Shown in pieces: positions 39,171 to 48,047 of a stretch of 64,000 nucleotides of DNA (positions are counted from its first letter, which is position 1; the number at the start of each line of letters is the position of its first letter). The notes beneath the pieces were generated by a model that was not told where the DNA came from, did not search any database, and saw only the letters and a list, made by a program, of their open reading frames with translations. The DNA is taken from contig JAQTUW010000006.1 in assembly GCA_028707085.1 (NCBI GenBank), forward strand, positions 28,616-92,615, in the 5' to 3' direction. The DNA is from Methylococcales bacterium (GTDB lineage: Bacteria > Pseudomonadota > Gammaproteobacteria > Methylococcales > Methylomonadaceae). The position numbers and the translations under genes are program-made.

Positions 39171-40298
39171 TCAGATTTTGGGCGTTACGCTGACGATGTC
39201 GCCATCCTTCAAAAACGCCCCGCCGCTGGCGACCAGACTTGCATCGCCGGCGATGCCCTCGCGGATTTCTACCCAATCGCCGACGCGGCGGCCGGTGACA
39301 ACGCTACGCTGAATCACCGACTTGGCGGTTTCGTCGGCCGAGCCGGATGGATCGGCGATTTCGAACAAGTAATCGCGGCCGTCCCGTAATACTAGCGCGG
39401 TCTGCGGCACCACCAGCGCCGCTTGCTTGCCGACAATAATGCTGCCTTGCAAATACATGCCCGGCTTGACGGCGGCGTTGGGAATATCGATGTAAACCAG
39501 CGCGTTGCGGGTGGCGTTGTCCACGGTCGGCGCGGTCATCCGCACGCTACCGTTCACACTGCCGCCATCCGGCAAGCTCAACTCGACCGCCTGGCCGGTT
39601 CGGATTTGTGCAAGCTGTTGAGCATTGACCTCGGCCCGCCATTCGACCCGCCCCTGGCGCACCAGTCGAAACAACTCGGCCCCCGCCGCCACGACATCGC
39701 CTAGAGCGGCGCTACGCGACGAAATGACGCCGTCGTCCGGCGCGACGATATGGGTCTGACTCAAGCGTATCCGCTGGTTTTCCAGCTCCGCTTGCGCCAA
39801 GGCCAAATCGGCGCGGGCGGTTTGCTCGGCGATCAAATACTCGTCGATTTTCTGCGACGACAAGGCTTCCCTGTCCTCGATTTCCCTGACGCGCGTTGCG
39901 TCAGCCTGAGCCTTAGCCAAATTGGCCCGGCTTTTATCGACGGTGGCCTGTTGCTTGTGCAATTCGGCGACGACGGTTTCGTCGGCCAATACCGCCAAAT
40001 CCTGGCCGCGCTTGACCCGGCTGCCGACATCGACCAATACCTGTTTGATTCGCAGACTGCCAATTTCGGCGCCGATTTTGGCGTCCTGCCAGGCTGCCAC
40101 CGCGCCGTTGACCTTGATCGTCACCGGCCAATCCTGTTGCGTTGGCACCAACCTCTCTACCGCCAGCACCGCCTTGGACTTAGCGGCGACCACAGCCGGG
40201 GCCGGCGCGCTTGTGAACACCGGTAAGGCGATGCTTAGGACAGCCAGCGTCAAACCGGCAATCCAGGCAGGTAAAATAAACGTTTTTCCGATGTTCAT
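39171..40298 (-). CDS. RND periplasmic adaptor (membrane fusion protein)
   Basis: 375 residues from the ATG at 40298 (MNIGKTFILPAWIAGLTLAV), with GAGGAGC upstream. An N-terminal anchor or signal is followed by lipoyl half-motifs around a coiled hairpin (QQATVDKSRANLAKAQADAT ... ADLALAQAELENQRIRLSQT), then beta-barrel and proximal domains (VPQTALVLRDGRDYLFEI). No lipobox Cys, so it is probably anchored by the N-terminal helix. It links the RND pump to the OMF. It overlaps the OMF stop by ATGA. Confidence 0.92.
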   Translation of the reverse strand: MNIGKTFILPAWIAGLTLAVLSIALPVFTSAPAPAVVAAKSKAVLAVERLVPTQQDWPVTIKVNGAVAAWQDAKIGAEIGSLRIKQVLVDVGSRVKRGQDLAVLADETVVAELHKQQATVDKSRANLAKAQADATRVREIEDREALSSQKIDEYLIAEQTARADLALAQAELENQRIRLSQTHIVAPDDGVISSRSAALGDVVAAGAELFRLVRQGRVEWRAEVNAQQLAQIRTGQAVELSLPDGGSVNGSVRMTAPTVDNATRNALVYIDIPNAAVKPGMYLQGSIIVGKQAALVVPQTALVLRDGRDYLFEIADPSGSADETAKSVIQRSVVTGRRVGDWVEIREGIAGDASLVASGGAFLKDGDIVSVTPKI

Positions 40299-41764
40299 AA
40301 TTGCTCCTCGCTTCGGGGGTGGTCGGCGCTCAATTGTGTGTCCTGGCCGCGCCAACCGCCACCCAGCGCCTTGTACAGCGCGATCCAGTACTGCACGCGA
40401 TTCTGTTGTTGACTAATGTGGCTGATTTCCTGAGTGATCATCTGGCCCCGAGCATCCTCCAGCGACAACAGACTCAGGCCGCCTGCGCGCCAGTTGATCT
40501 CAGCCGCCCGAAAATACTGACGATATTGCTCGGCGCTACGGCGTTCGGCGATTTCCCGCTGCTCGGCGCCACTCAGATTGACCAAGGCTTGTTCAACCTC
40601 CTTGATCGCCGCGCGAATATCGCTCCGGTAAGTTGCCAACGCGCTGGCGTAGCCCGCTTCGGCGCTATTGACCTTGGAACGTAATTCGCCGCCATCGAAT
40701 ATCGGCAAGGTGATGGAGGGGCCGATCGACCAAGTATTACTGCTCAAGTTCAAGCCAGTCATTTCGATTTTGCGCTTGCCGATCGAACCAGTCAGGCTGA
40801 CGCTGGGATAGCGCTTAGCGACCGCGTTGCCGATATCGGCGCTGGCCGCCGCCAGCTTGCGCTCGTCGGCGGCTAGATCTGGACGCTGGGTCAGCAGATC
40901 GGCCGGCACGCTATCCACTTGAAATTGCGCGGGTGTCGGTATACCTCTGCCGTCGGCCAACCAGCCGCGTAAATCAGCTTCGGCCAGATCGGTCAGCGCC
41001 ACCAACGCTTTAACAGTGTTGTCGCATTCGACGCGTTGAGCGATCAAGCTGGATTCGCTGGCATGCAGGCTGGCCTCGGCCAACACCGCATCGGCCGACG
41101 ACGAAAATCCCGCGCGGGCCAGGACGCCAGTCAAGCGCGCGGTATCCTGCTTCGAGGCGATGGCGTTTTGATAAGCGGCCGCCGCCAGTTCGCAGGCCCG
41201 ATAACTGACGTAGTTGCTCGCCACTTCCGCCGTCAAGCTGATTTTGGCGTTCTGCCAAGTCAATTCCGCCGCCGTCAGTCTAGCCTGCTCGGCCTGCTGG
41301 CTGAAGGCAAATTTGCCGAATAAATCCAGTTCCCAACTGGCATCCAGACTGCCGGACAGGATTTGGGTCATACTGTTACTGAGGCCCATACTGGTAACGG
41401 TAGTGGTTTGCGAGCTGGTACCGTAACCGCTACCGCCCACGGAACGGCTGTAGGCGCCTTTACCTGTTAGGCTAGGTAGGCTGACGGCTTTGGCGTCGGC
41501 CAGACTAGCGCGCGCCGATGCAATGCTCGCCACGGCTTGTTCCAACGTCGGGTTATCCTGTTCGGCGGCCTGCAGCAAGCGCGTCAATACCGGGTCGTCG
41601 AACTGGCGCCACCAATCGAGAAATTCCGTCACGCCGCCGGCGTCAGTACGTTGGGCTTGCCAATGTGCCGGAGTGTCGATCGCCGGCCTAAGGTAGTTGG
41701 GAAACACGCTGCAACCGGCCAATACGCCACTGCCGGTCAACATGGCCAGCACGACAGCCCTCAT
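40295..41764 (-). CDS. RND outer-membrane lipoprotein channel (OMF, NodT family)
   Basis: 489 residues from MRAVVLAMLTGSGVLAGCSV, a lipoprotein signal with lipobox LAGC. Then comes the NodT/OprM signature PAHWQAQ ... FLDWWRQFDDPVLTRLL, two TolC-like repeats and the second-half marks VPADLLTQRPDLAADERKLAAASADIG and SLTGSIG. Trimeric exit duct of the efflux pump. It overlaps both the regulator (ATGA) and the adaptor gene (ATGA). Confidence 0.93.
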   Translation of the reverse strand: MRAVVLAMLTGSGVLAGCSVFPNYLRPAIDTPAHWQAQRTDAGGVTEFLDWWRQFDDPVLTRLLQAAEQDNPTLEQAVASIASARASLADAKAVSLPSLTGKGAYSRSVGGSGYGTSSQTTTVTSMGLSNSMTQILSGSLDASWELDLFGKFAFSQQAEQARLTAAELTWQNAKISLTAEVASNYVSYRACELAAAAYQNAIASKQDTARLTGVLARAGFSSSADAVLAEASLHASESSLIAQRVECDNTVKALVALTDLAEADLRGWLADGRGIPTPAQFQVDSVPADLLTQRPDLAADERKLAAASADIGNAVAKRYPSVSLTGSIGKRKIEMTGLNLSSNTWSIGPSITLPIFDGGELRSKVNSAEAGYASALATYRSDIRAAIKEVEQALVNLSGAEQREIAERRSAEQYRQYFRAAEINWRAGGLSLLSLEDARGQMITQEISHISQQQNRVQYWIALYKALGGGWRGQDTQLSADHPRSEEQL

Positions 41765-42414
41765 GACGATCTCCGGCAGGCGATGCCATATAAAAACACC
41801 TGCACGACAAATACGACATGAGCCCTGCCATTCCAATCGGCTTCCAGACAACCGAACAGAGCCTTATTTCTTGGCACAGCAAACAGCATCTCCAAAAACA
41901 AGGCCGCCGCGCGCTCGAAGTCTTGTGTCGGCAAGCCGTCGGTCTCTCCGTGCCGGTACAGGTAATCGGCAATCACTGCTTGAATACGCTTGGGTCCGGT
42001 GGTTTCCATCAGTTCGTTCAGCTCTGGAAAGTGCATCGCTTCGGCGACACCCATCCGGTAAAACGAGATCATGTCGGGCTGCATGACTTTGGCCAGCATG
42101 TTTTCGCCGAGTGCAATCAAACCGTCGTGGCAAGACATTTGCTCCAGCTTCTCGATACGTTGCAATTCGGAAATATCAGTATCAACCAGACGATCGACCG
42201 AGGCCAGCATCAATTCAGCCTTGTTTTTGTAGCGTTCGTAGATGGTTCGGGTCGAAACTCCTGCCTCCGCGGCAATCTTAGCAATGCTGGTGTTGGCGTA
42301 ACCCTGGCGCATGAACAGCGCCAAGGCCTGATCCAATAAATAGCCATTGCGCTCAACTTCTGTGCCGGCTTTTGGCCGTCCCACTTTGGGTTTGTTCGTC
42401 GTTTCCTCTGTCAT
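41761..42414 (-). CDS. TetR-family repressor of the RND operon
   Basis: 217 residues from MTEETTNKPKVGRPKAGTEV. The helix-turn-helix lies at about 28-65: ALALFMRQGYANTSIAKIAAEAGVSTRTIYERYKNK. A ligand-binding helical domain follows. The GRPKAGTE prefix is usual in AcrR-like regulators. It is the first gene of the operon, overlaps the OMF gene by ATGA and has a large palindrome just upstream, so it most likely represses its own operon and is released by a pump substrate. The frame is open 49 codons further upstream, but that would cover the operator. Confidence 0.92.
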   Translation of the reverse strand: MTEETTNKPKVGRPKAGTEVERNGYLLDQALALFMRQGYANTSIAKIAAEAGVSTRTIYERYKNKAELMLASVDRLVDTDISELQRIEKLEQMSCHDGLIALGENMLAKVMQPDMISFYRMGVAEAMHFPELNELMETTGPKRIQAVIADYLYRHGETDGLPTQDFERAAALFLEMLFAVPRNKALFGCLEADWNGRAHVVFVVQVFLYGIACRRSS

Positions 42415-42428
42415 CGTCTGCCCCAGGA

Positions 42429-42456
42429 AATAAAAATAAAACGTTTCATTTTTATT
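42429..42456. promoter_or_regulatory. Palindromic operator for the TetR regulator
   Basis: A 28-bp dyad: outer arms AATAAAAAT / ATTTTTATT (9 bp, perfect) around a central AAACGTTT, with only one mismatched pair. It ends 15 nt before the TetR start codon, where a repressor would block transcription of the efflux operon. Confidence 0.7.
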
Positions 42457-42980
42457 ATTGCCGAAAAATCGCTTTCTGGCAAGTGCCGCACAAAAATTTT
42501 TGTGCTCTCTAAAAAAGGGTGGGTAACTAAACTTCTGCTTTCCATAGAGGAAGAAATCCATCTTGCTGAAATTATGGATATTTCGAACCTTCGCTCTCCT
42601 CTTGGCGAATTGAACCTTCCAGAATGCAGTTGGTCATCCGGGACACCACAAAATGCACAATGCCAGACCAATGCGCAGGCACCGTATTGGCAAATTTTAG
42701 TAATTAATGATTCCAAGTGGGTGGCGATTGGAATACACATCAATCCATCGGAACGAAGATGCTGATGCCGGCGCCAACTTCTAAAAATGACACGTCCAGA
42801 ATACGTCCGTTTTCTGGACTTTTTAATCATCCACTTCCTGACGCCGTCAGGATAAAGCTTCCTGAGTCCATAAAACTAATTCCAGATATACTCTGTTCTT
42901 GAGACTTATTAAACTAGCAACCTGTCGGACTTTTCAATTAAGCTAACTGGAATTATTCTGGCTATTTATGGGCTATATTT
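42457..42980. other. Intergenic stretch between TetR gene and transposase remnant
   Basis: About 520 bp. It should hold the TetR operon promoter near 42457-42500. An 87-codon frame at 42502-42765 shows no recognisable protein character. A hairpin terminator lies at 42794-42824. Confidence 0.45.
42794..42824 (+). terminator. Hairpin terminator in the island's right flank
   Basis: An 8-bp stem GTCCAGAA / TTCTGGAC with a 10-nt loop is followed by TTTTT. No intact plus-strand gene precedes it, so it probably belonged to a lost gene. Confidence 0.55.
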
Positions 42981-43250
42981 GTTAAAGTAAACCGACACGC
43001 GGCGAATGACGCACCAGAGCCAGAGACGGATGATCCAGTGGAGAAGATGACCTGGCATCTAAAAACCAAAGAAGGGAAGACGCGTTACGCCAAGCATAAA
43101 TCGACAGTTGAACCGGTATTGGGCATAATCAAGCAGGTTTTGGGCTGCCGCCAATTCTCACTACGCAGGCTGGATACCGTTAAGGGCGAACGGAAATGGG
43201 TAGCTATCGCATTCAATCTAAAACGGATGCCTGTGCTGGCGACCGCATAA
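42981..43250 (+). pseudogene. IS1182-type transposase, C-terminal fragment
   Basis: An open frame of about 90 codons from NRHAANDAPEP to the stop contains MTWHLKTKEGKTRYAKHKST, VEPVLGIIKQVLGCRQFSLR and AFNLKRMPVLA. This is the C-terminal end of IS1182-like DDE transposases, including the last catalytic-region Glu (VEPVLG). At least 350 N-terminal residues are missing. It marks an old insertion at the right edge of the efflux island. Confidence 0.75.
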
Positions 43251-43502
43251 TAAATGAATAAATGGGGTGGAATGGGTGGCAAATAAGCCGCCATTGCTCA
43301 TCTTATGGGCAATTCTTTCCTAAGTGAATATCCTAAGCGATGTCTTTGCCGACAAAATCCGGCAAAAAAATTTGGCGACTGTTTTTTGTCCGCCAGAATT
43401 TTTAACTCCTACAGACTCCTGGCAGGCTTACCGATCTGAATCCACTATGGTTTCAGTTGCAAATAATTCCGGTCTGCGCTGGATGATTGCAGGTTGGTAT
43501 GA

Positions 43503-44555
43503 ATGATTGCAAGCCACTACACCTATATGTTAGAAATATTATTGCCGGACTGGAGTCATGCTTTTGGCGGCCCCAGCGGTAGCGGCGACATAAAAACCCG
43601 ACCCGACGACTTTATCGTCGATGAAATTCCGAGCTTTACCCCGGAAGGCAGCGGCGAGCATGTGTTTTTACATATCGAGAAATCCGGCGAAAACACCGAA
43701 TATGTGGCCCGCCTGCTGGCGCGCCACGCCGGCGTCAGGCAACGCGATATCGGCTATGCCGGCATGAAGGACAGACATGGCCGCACCAGCCAATGGTTTA
43801 GCGTCTGGCTACCGGGCAAGGACGACCCGGACTGGTCTGCGCTGGAAAGCGAAAACCTGAAAATTCTTGCTGCGGCGCGACATGCCCGCAAGCTGAAGCG
43901 CGGCGTACTGGCCGGCAATTTGTTCAGGCTGCTGGTTCGTAATACCCAAATTGATCAGGCCAAAGCCGAGCAGCAGTTGCAAAGCATCAAGCGCAACGGT
44001 TTCCCCAACTATTTTGGCGAACAGCGTTTCGGTCATCGCGGCCAGAATATCGACCGGGCGCTGACGATGTTTGCCGGGGCAAAAACCAGGCGCGAACAGC
44101 AGTCCATTTATTTATCGGCGGCGCGCGCCTATCTGTTCAATCTGATTCTCTCCGAACGGGTTAAAGCCGGGAGCTGGAATCAGGCTTTGCCGGGCGAGAT
44201 ATTCAAGCTGGATCAGACCAATAGCCATTTTTACGCACCAGCCATTGACGACAGCCTGTCGCAACGGCTGGCAAGCGGCGATATTCATCCCACCGCCGTC
44301 TTATGGGGCAAGGGCGATAGCGGCGCGAGCGAAGACGCCTTGCGAGTGGAACAGCAGATTATTGCAGCCCATCAAACGCTGGCCGAGGGCTTGATCAAAG
44401 CCGGGCTGGAAAGCGATCGGCGAGCTTTGCGGGTCATACCTCAAGATTTCATCTGGCAATTTGAGGATGAGCGAACGCTGAGGCTGGCGTTTCGGCTGCC
44501 GGCGGGGAGTTACGCCACCAGTTTGTTGCGGGAAGTTCTGGTCGCCCAGGAATAG
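43503..44555 (+). CDS. truD: tRNA pseudouridine(13) synthase
   Basis: Converts U13 of tRNA-Glu to pseudouridine. 350 residues: IKTRPDDFIVDEIPSFTPEG N-terminal motif, the catalytic Asp in IGYAGMKDRHGRTSQWFSV, NYFGEQRFGH with the TruD insertion, and C-terminal RLPAGSYATSLLRE. Start at 43503 or the Met 8 codons later. truD is often next to surE or ispF; here it stands alone after the transposase remnant. Confidence 0.94.
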   Translation: MIASHYTYMLEILLPDWSHAFGGPSGSGDIKTRPDDFIVDEIPSFTPEGSGEHVFLHIEKSGENTEYVARLLARHAGVRQRDIGYAGMKDRHGRTSQWFSVWLPGKDDPDWSALESENLKILAAARHARKLKRGVLAGNLFRLLVRNTQIDQAKAEQQLQSIKRNGFPNYFGEQRFGHRGQNIDRALTMFAGAKTRREQQSIYLSAARAYLFNLILSERVKAGSWNQALPGEIFKLDQTNSHFYAPAIDDSLSQRLASGDIHPTAVLWGKGDSGASEDALRVEQQIIAAHQTLAEGLIKAGLESDRRALRVIPQDFIWQFEDERTLRLAFRLPAGSYATSLLREVLVAQE

Positions 44556-44604
44556 GTTGAATGGAAACCGGTAATGGGTCACGATTAAGCCGCATCAAAT
44601 CCGT

Positions 44605-45576
44605 TTATTCAATTTTCAGCTCGCTCAAACGATGCTCCGCGGCCCCGCCATCCAGCGCAGCCATGGCCGCATTAATTTGTGCGGCCAAATCTGCGACCGA
44701 CGGCCCGCCCAGCATCGCCGTGCCGCCCATGTAGTGCAAAATCGAGATCAGCACCGGTTGCTTGTTGAACACGATAAACATCGGGCTGCCGGAACCGCCG
44801 TGGATAACGGTATTCCAGCCGGCATAAGCCGCGCTCTGCCGGGTAAATCGCACATCGAAGCCTTTTGATGGCCTGGGCTGATAGCCGTCGGCATCGTCAA
44901 CGCCGGCCGCCGTCCACAAGTTTGAGGTGGTGGTGATCCCGCCCTGACAAACCCATGCCGGAATACCGATCTGAATATCCGGCAACATCGCCCTGTAATT
45001 GCCAGGCAAGACCTTGAACGGCCTGATGCTTTCCGGCAAAGAGGAAGACAGTCTACCTACCCACAGATCGGTTGCGCCACCGTTCGGGTCTGTAATTTGC
45101 TGTGCGGACTCAACCAGTCTTGAAACGGCATGATTGGCCGCATCCACGAAATAGAGGGCCTGACCGACGGTCGGATGCCAGTGCGCCGAGGAAATGATGT
45201 GCTGCGGCGAAATGGCGGTCGCATAAAGCTGCTGCTGATTCAATGCCGGTATCCAGGAAGGGACGGATATGCCCGACAGATTGACACCGGCCGCCTGCAG
45301 GACATTGCCGGGGTTCCGGGTGTAAGTGTTGTCGCCCCAGTTCTGGTACGACAACACGTCTTCGCTACCGGTGCGCCACAGTTGCCGGTCAGGATTGCTG
45401 CCGGCCTGATTGGAATTGATCTGGGTCGGCGTCACGCCGCTGACAGTCGCCGCAAACTCTTCCGCGATGCGCGTCGCCGCCGAAACTGCGCCGCCTGAAT
45501 GCGTTTTGGCGCCGGCAGAAACCGGGATCACGCCCAGGGTCAGCATCGCCAATCCCAAAATCCGGTATCGAATCAT
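44605..45576 (-). CDS. Secreted trypsin-like serine protease homologue
   Basis: 323 residues with a signal peptide (MIRYRILGLAMLTLGVIPVS, cleavage near AGA). A chymotrypsin-fold pattern follows: His in ISPQHIISSAHWHP (about 130), a possible Asp in GATDLWVGRLSSSLP, and Ser in IHGGSGSPMFIV (about 265), where the usual GDSGSP is GGSGSP. The Ser is kept but the Asp before it is not, so activity or specificity may differ. No inhibitor or partner gene adjoins. Standing alone, convergent with truD. Confidence 0.68.
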   Translation of the reverse strand: MIRYRILGLAMLTLGVIPVSAGAKTHSGGAVSAATRIAEEFAATVSGVTPTQINSNQAGSNPDRQLWRTGSEDVLSYQNWGDNTYTRNPGNVLQAAGVNLSGISVPSWIPALNQQQLYATAISPQHIISSAHWHPTVGQALYFVDAANHAVSRLVESAQQITDPNGGATDLWVGRLSSSLPESIRPFKVLPGNYRAMLPDIQIGIPAWVCQGGITTTSNLWTAAGVDDADGYQPRPSKGFDVRFTRQSAAYAGWNTVIHGGSGSPMFIVFNKQPVLISILHYMGGTAMLGGPSVADLAAQINAAMAALDGGAAEHRLSELKIE

Positions 45577-45862
45577 TTATTTCTCCGCTAAAGCTGTTCC
45601 ATGAAAATCCAGGGCTGAATGAAAACCGGCGTACCAAAACACCACGCCGATTCCGTCCGTACTGGCCGCACATCGCATTTCTGCGCTTATGATCCCGCGC
45701 CCTTCCAGGAGAAGATGAGGAATAAAAACGTCGCCAGCCGGATGTTTCAGCTCTAATTGTCGGACAGCCGTTATAATACCGGGAAACCGACTTTAACTAT
45801 AATAATAAAATCCGTCCGGACGCTAACCAGCCGGACAGTGAAAACCCGGCAGCGGCAGATCC
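45577..45862. other. Divergent intergenic region
   Basis: 286 bp between the protease gene and the Fic/zeta-like gene. A 13-codon frame after AGGAGA (45718) is too short to call. No clear promoter stands out. Confidence 0.4.
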
Positions 45863-48034
45863 GTGATGACTTCAATCGACCCTTCAAAACTCCCGGCCTA
45901 CAGACAGTTGAAGAAACTGCGAACCGTGTTGTCCATTTTGCAAGGCATCAATTTGCTGCCCACCCTGCAACAGGAGCTGGAAAGCACGGTTTCCCACGAC
46001 CAGACCAAGCGGGTCACCTATTTAACGGCATTATTTACCCGCATCCACCGTGAAATCTTTTGCGACTGGAAAGAACAGATCAGCGTCAACCACCGCCCCG
46101 GCATCATGCTGGACGCCGACAAGCGCAGCCTGTTCCGGGAGACCATAGAACGTCTGGTGCTGGATGGCGACAGCAATCGGGAAACGGCAATTTTTGACCA
46201 CAACGGCTTTGTCATCTACAGCGACGACATCGCCGACCGTCTGGCCGGCTTTTATCGCGCCATGCGCACCATCCGGCCGTTTTCCTACGGCAACCGCCTC
46301 ACTCTGGATTTTTTTATGACCGCGCTCGGCAATATGCCGTCCTTTAAAGCGGTTTACGAACATGGCATCGATTTCCGGCGGTTGAGCCGCAACGACACCC
46401 AGGCCCTGCATCATTTTGAAAGCCCCAGAAGACAACTAACCGCCGCATTTCTGCATGCGCTGGATCCGACCCGCTGCCGCAGCCTGCACAACAAGGCCAA
46501 CAGCTACGGCAAATGGCCGGAAAATCGCCAGTTTCTGCATGGCATTCCGTTTTTGTCCCATACCACCGCCGACGGCGTCGCATGCCTGATAACAGTCAAC
46601 GGCGGCCTGGCGCCTTTGAGCAGCATCGAAGTGGAAGAACTGTTTACCGGCCAGCATCTTGCCGATAACGCCCTCTGCGTCTCCAAAAATGTCATCGCCT
46701 ACCTGCCCGGCACGGAAGATTTACGCAATCCGGACAAAACCAGCATCGACGGCATACCTGTCCTGGAAAACGGCCTTGCGCCGCTGTTCTGCCTGGATGT
46801 TAACATGCTCACCGGCGTACGCTCGCCCAGTCACGCCGAACTACTGGATTTATTGAAACAATGCGCCGGTGAAAAAGTATCCTTATTCAGTCTGGCCGAC
46901 AATCCGGCATTGAAGGAACGGCTGTTAAAAATTGCCGACGGCGAATTCAGGCTGGCGCGTACCGTGGAAATTGCTTACCACAGGTTAAGCCGAATCAACC
47001 GCATTCTGCTCGATGCCGTCGAGCAGATTTTTACCGATAAAATTGCCGACCCTCACCCCAGGCTATTCATGGCGATGGGCGGCGCCGGTTCCGGCAAGTC
47101 CGCCGTGGAGGAAATGGCCCGCAGCCAATGCGGCGACAACTTTGTTACCGCATCTCTGGACGAATTCCGCAAACTCAGCGACCTATACCGGGTCATGACC
47201 GCAGCGGATCACCACAGCGACGATTACGTTTATATCGAACCCTTCGCCAACCGGCTGCGCGATCTGGTTTCCCAGCGCGCCATAGAAACCGGCGTCAACA
47301 TTCTTTACGATGGCACAGGCATTCCCTACCATCCGCGTTATTCAACCATTATCCGCCAGTTCAACGCCTCGGACTTTCACACCGCCATCATTGCGGTTGA
47401 CGCCTTTCTGGTCAAACCGGCCGGCCGCGAATGCGAGCTGTCCCGCTCCGGCGTGATCGCCAGCGTCAAATCGCGTTTTGAGTCCACCGGCCGCGCCCTG
47501 CCCTGGGTGGTGACGGTGGACAAACATATTCGTTCGCCGCGCGCCTTTCTGAGCGCACTGAGAGATACGGCGCTGGATAAAATTTCACTGTTCGCCAATG
47601 ACGGCGAAAAGGACAAACATTATCTGGTGGCTGAAAGTTTTTTATGCAACGACGAGGAAATCGATGTCCTGCAGGAGCGGCAACGCCAAGGCTGTCTGGC
47701 CGATTACCTGAAACGGCTGATTCATACCCGGACGGACTCGGTATTAAAAAAACTGGCCGGGAACGACATGGTCGCCTTGGCCGCCTGGATCGAGCGCAAC
47801 CCCGATCTGTCCGAAGCCAATGTGGCCTATCAGATTTACCGGGGCAGCGAGATCAACCGGGTGCTACTGGTTTACAACATCCGCCGGATGGTGGACTTTA
47901 TTGAAAAACGCCAGCTCAATCCAAACGCTTCCGGCGCGGAAGGTCTGCTGCACAAACCGGCCGCGCTGGCGTTTCATGTTGACCCCCATGCCAGCGAAGC
48001 CTGGATCACCCGTTTGCAGGGTACTGAAGCGTAG
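45863..48034 (+). CDS. Two-domain protein: degenerate Fic-like region plus zeta-toxin-type kinase
   Basis: 723 residues. In the N-terminal part, residues 111-182 resemble a Fic fold: FDHNGFVIYSDDIADRLAGF, then IRPFSYGNRLTLDFFMTALG (137-156) in the place of HPFxxGNGRxxR, then GIDFRRLSRNDTQAL like the helix after the Fic motif. The key His is Arg, the acidic residue is Tyr and the final Arg is Leu, so AMP transfer is unlikely. Residues 400-520 are a P-loop kinase of the zeta-toxin type: Walker A MGGAGSGKS (405-413), TASLDEFRKL (429-438), then IETGVNILYDGTG (474-486). Zeta proteins phosphorylate UDP-sugars or other small molecules. A helical C-terminus follows. No antitoxin gene adjoins. The Fic assignment is my inference; the kinase assignment is firmer. 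Confidence 0.7.
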   Translation: MMTSIDPSKLPAYRQLKKLRTVLSILQGINLLPTLQQELESTVSHDQTKRVTYLTALFTRIHREIFCDWKEQISVNHRPGIMLDADKRSLFRETIERLVLDGDSNRETAIFDHNGFVIYSDDIADRLAGFYRAMRTIRPFSYGNRLTLDFFMTALGNMPSFKAVYEHGIDFRRLSRNDTQALHHFESPRRQLTAAFLHALDPTRCRSLHNKANSYGKWPENRQFLHGIPFLSHTTADGVACLITVNGGLAPLSSIEVEELFTGQHLADNALCVSKNVIAYLPGTEDLRNPDKTSIDGIPVLENGLAPLFCLDVNMLTGVRSPSHAELLDLLKQCAGEKVSLFSLADNPALKERLLKIADGEFRLARTVEIAYHRLSRINRILLDAVEQIFTDKIADPHPRLFMAMGGAGSGKSAVEEMARSQCGDNFVTASLDEFRKLSDLYRVMTAADHHSDDYVYIEPFANRLRDLVSQRAIETGVNILYDGTGIPYHPRYSTIIRQFNASDFHTAIIAVDAFLVKPAGRECELSRSGVIASVKSRFESTGRALPWVVTVDKHIRSPRAFLSALRDTALDKISLFANDGEKDKHYLVAESFLCNDEEIDVLQERQRQGCLADYLKRLIHTRTDSVLKKLAGNDMVALAAWIERNPDLSEANVAYQIYRGSEINRVLLVYNIRRMVDFIEKRQLNPNASGAEGLLHKPAALAFHVDPHASEAWITRLQGTEA

Positions 48035-48047
48035 GTTACTCGGCGGG

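Noticed and set aside
42502..42765. 87-codon plus-strand frame in the island's right flank
   Set aside because: No ribosome site, no domain, odd composition; not called.
43324..43506. 60-codon frame before truD
   Set aside because: No recognisable motif and it overlaps the truD start; not called.
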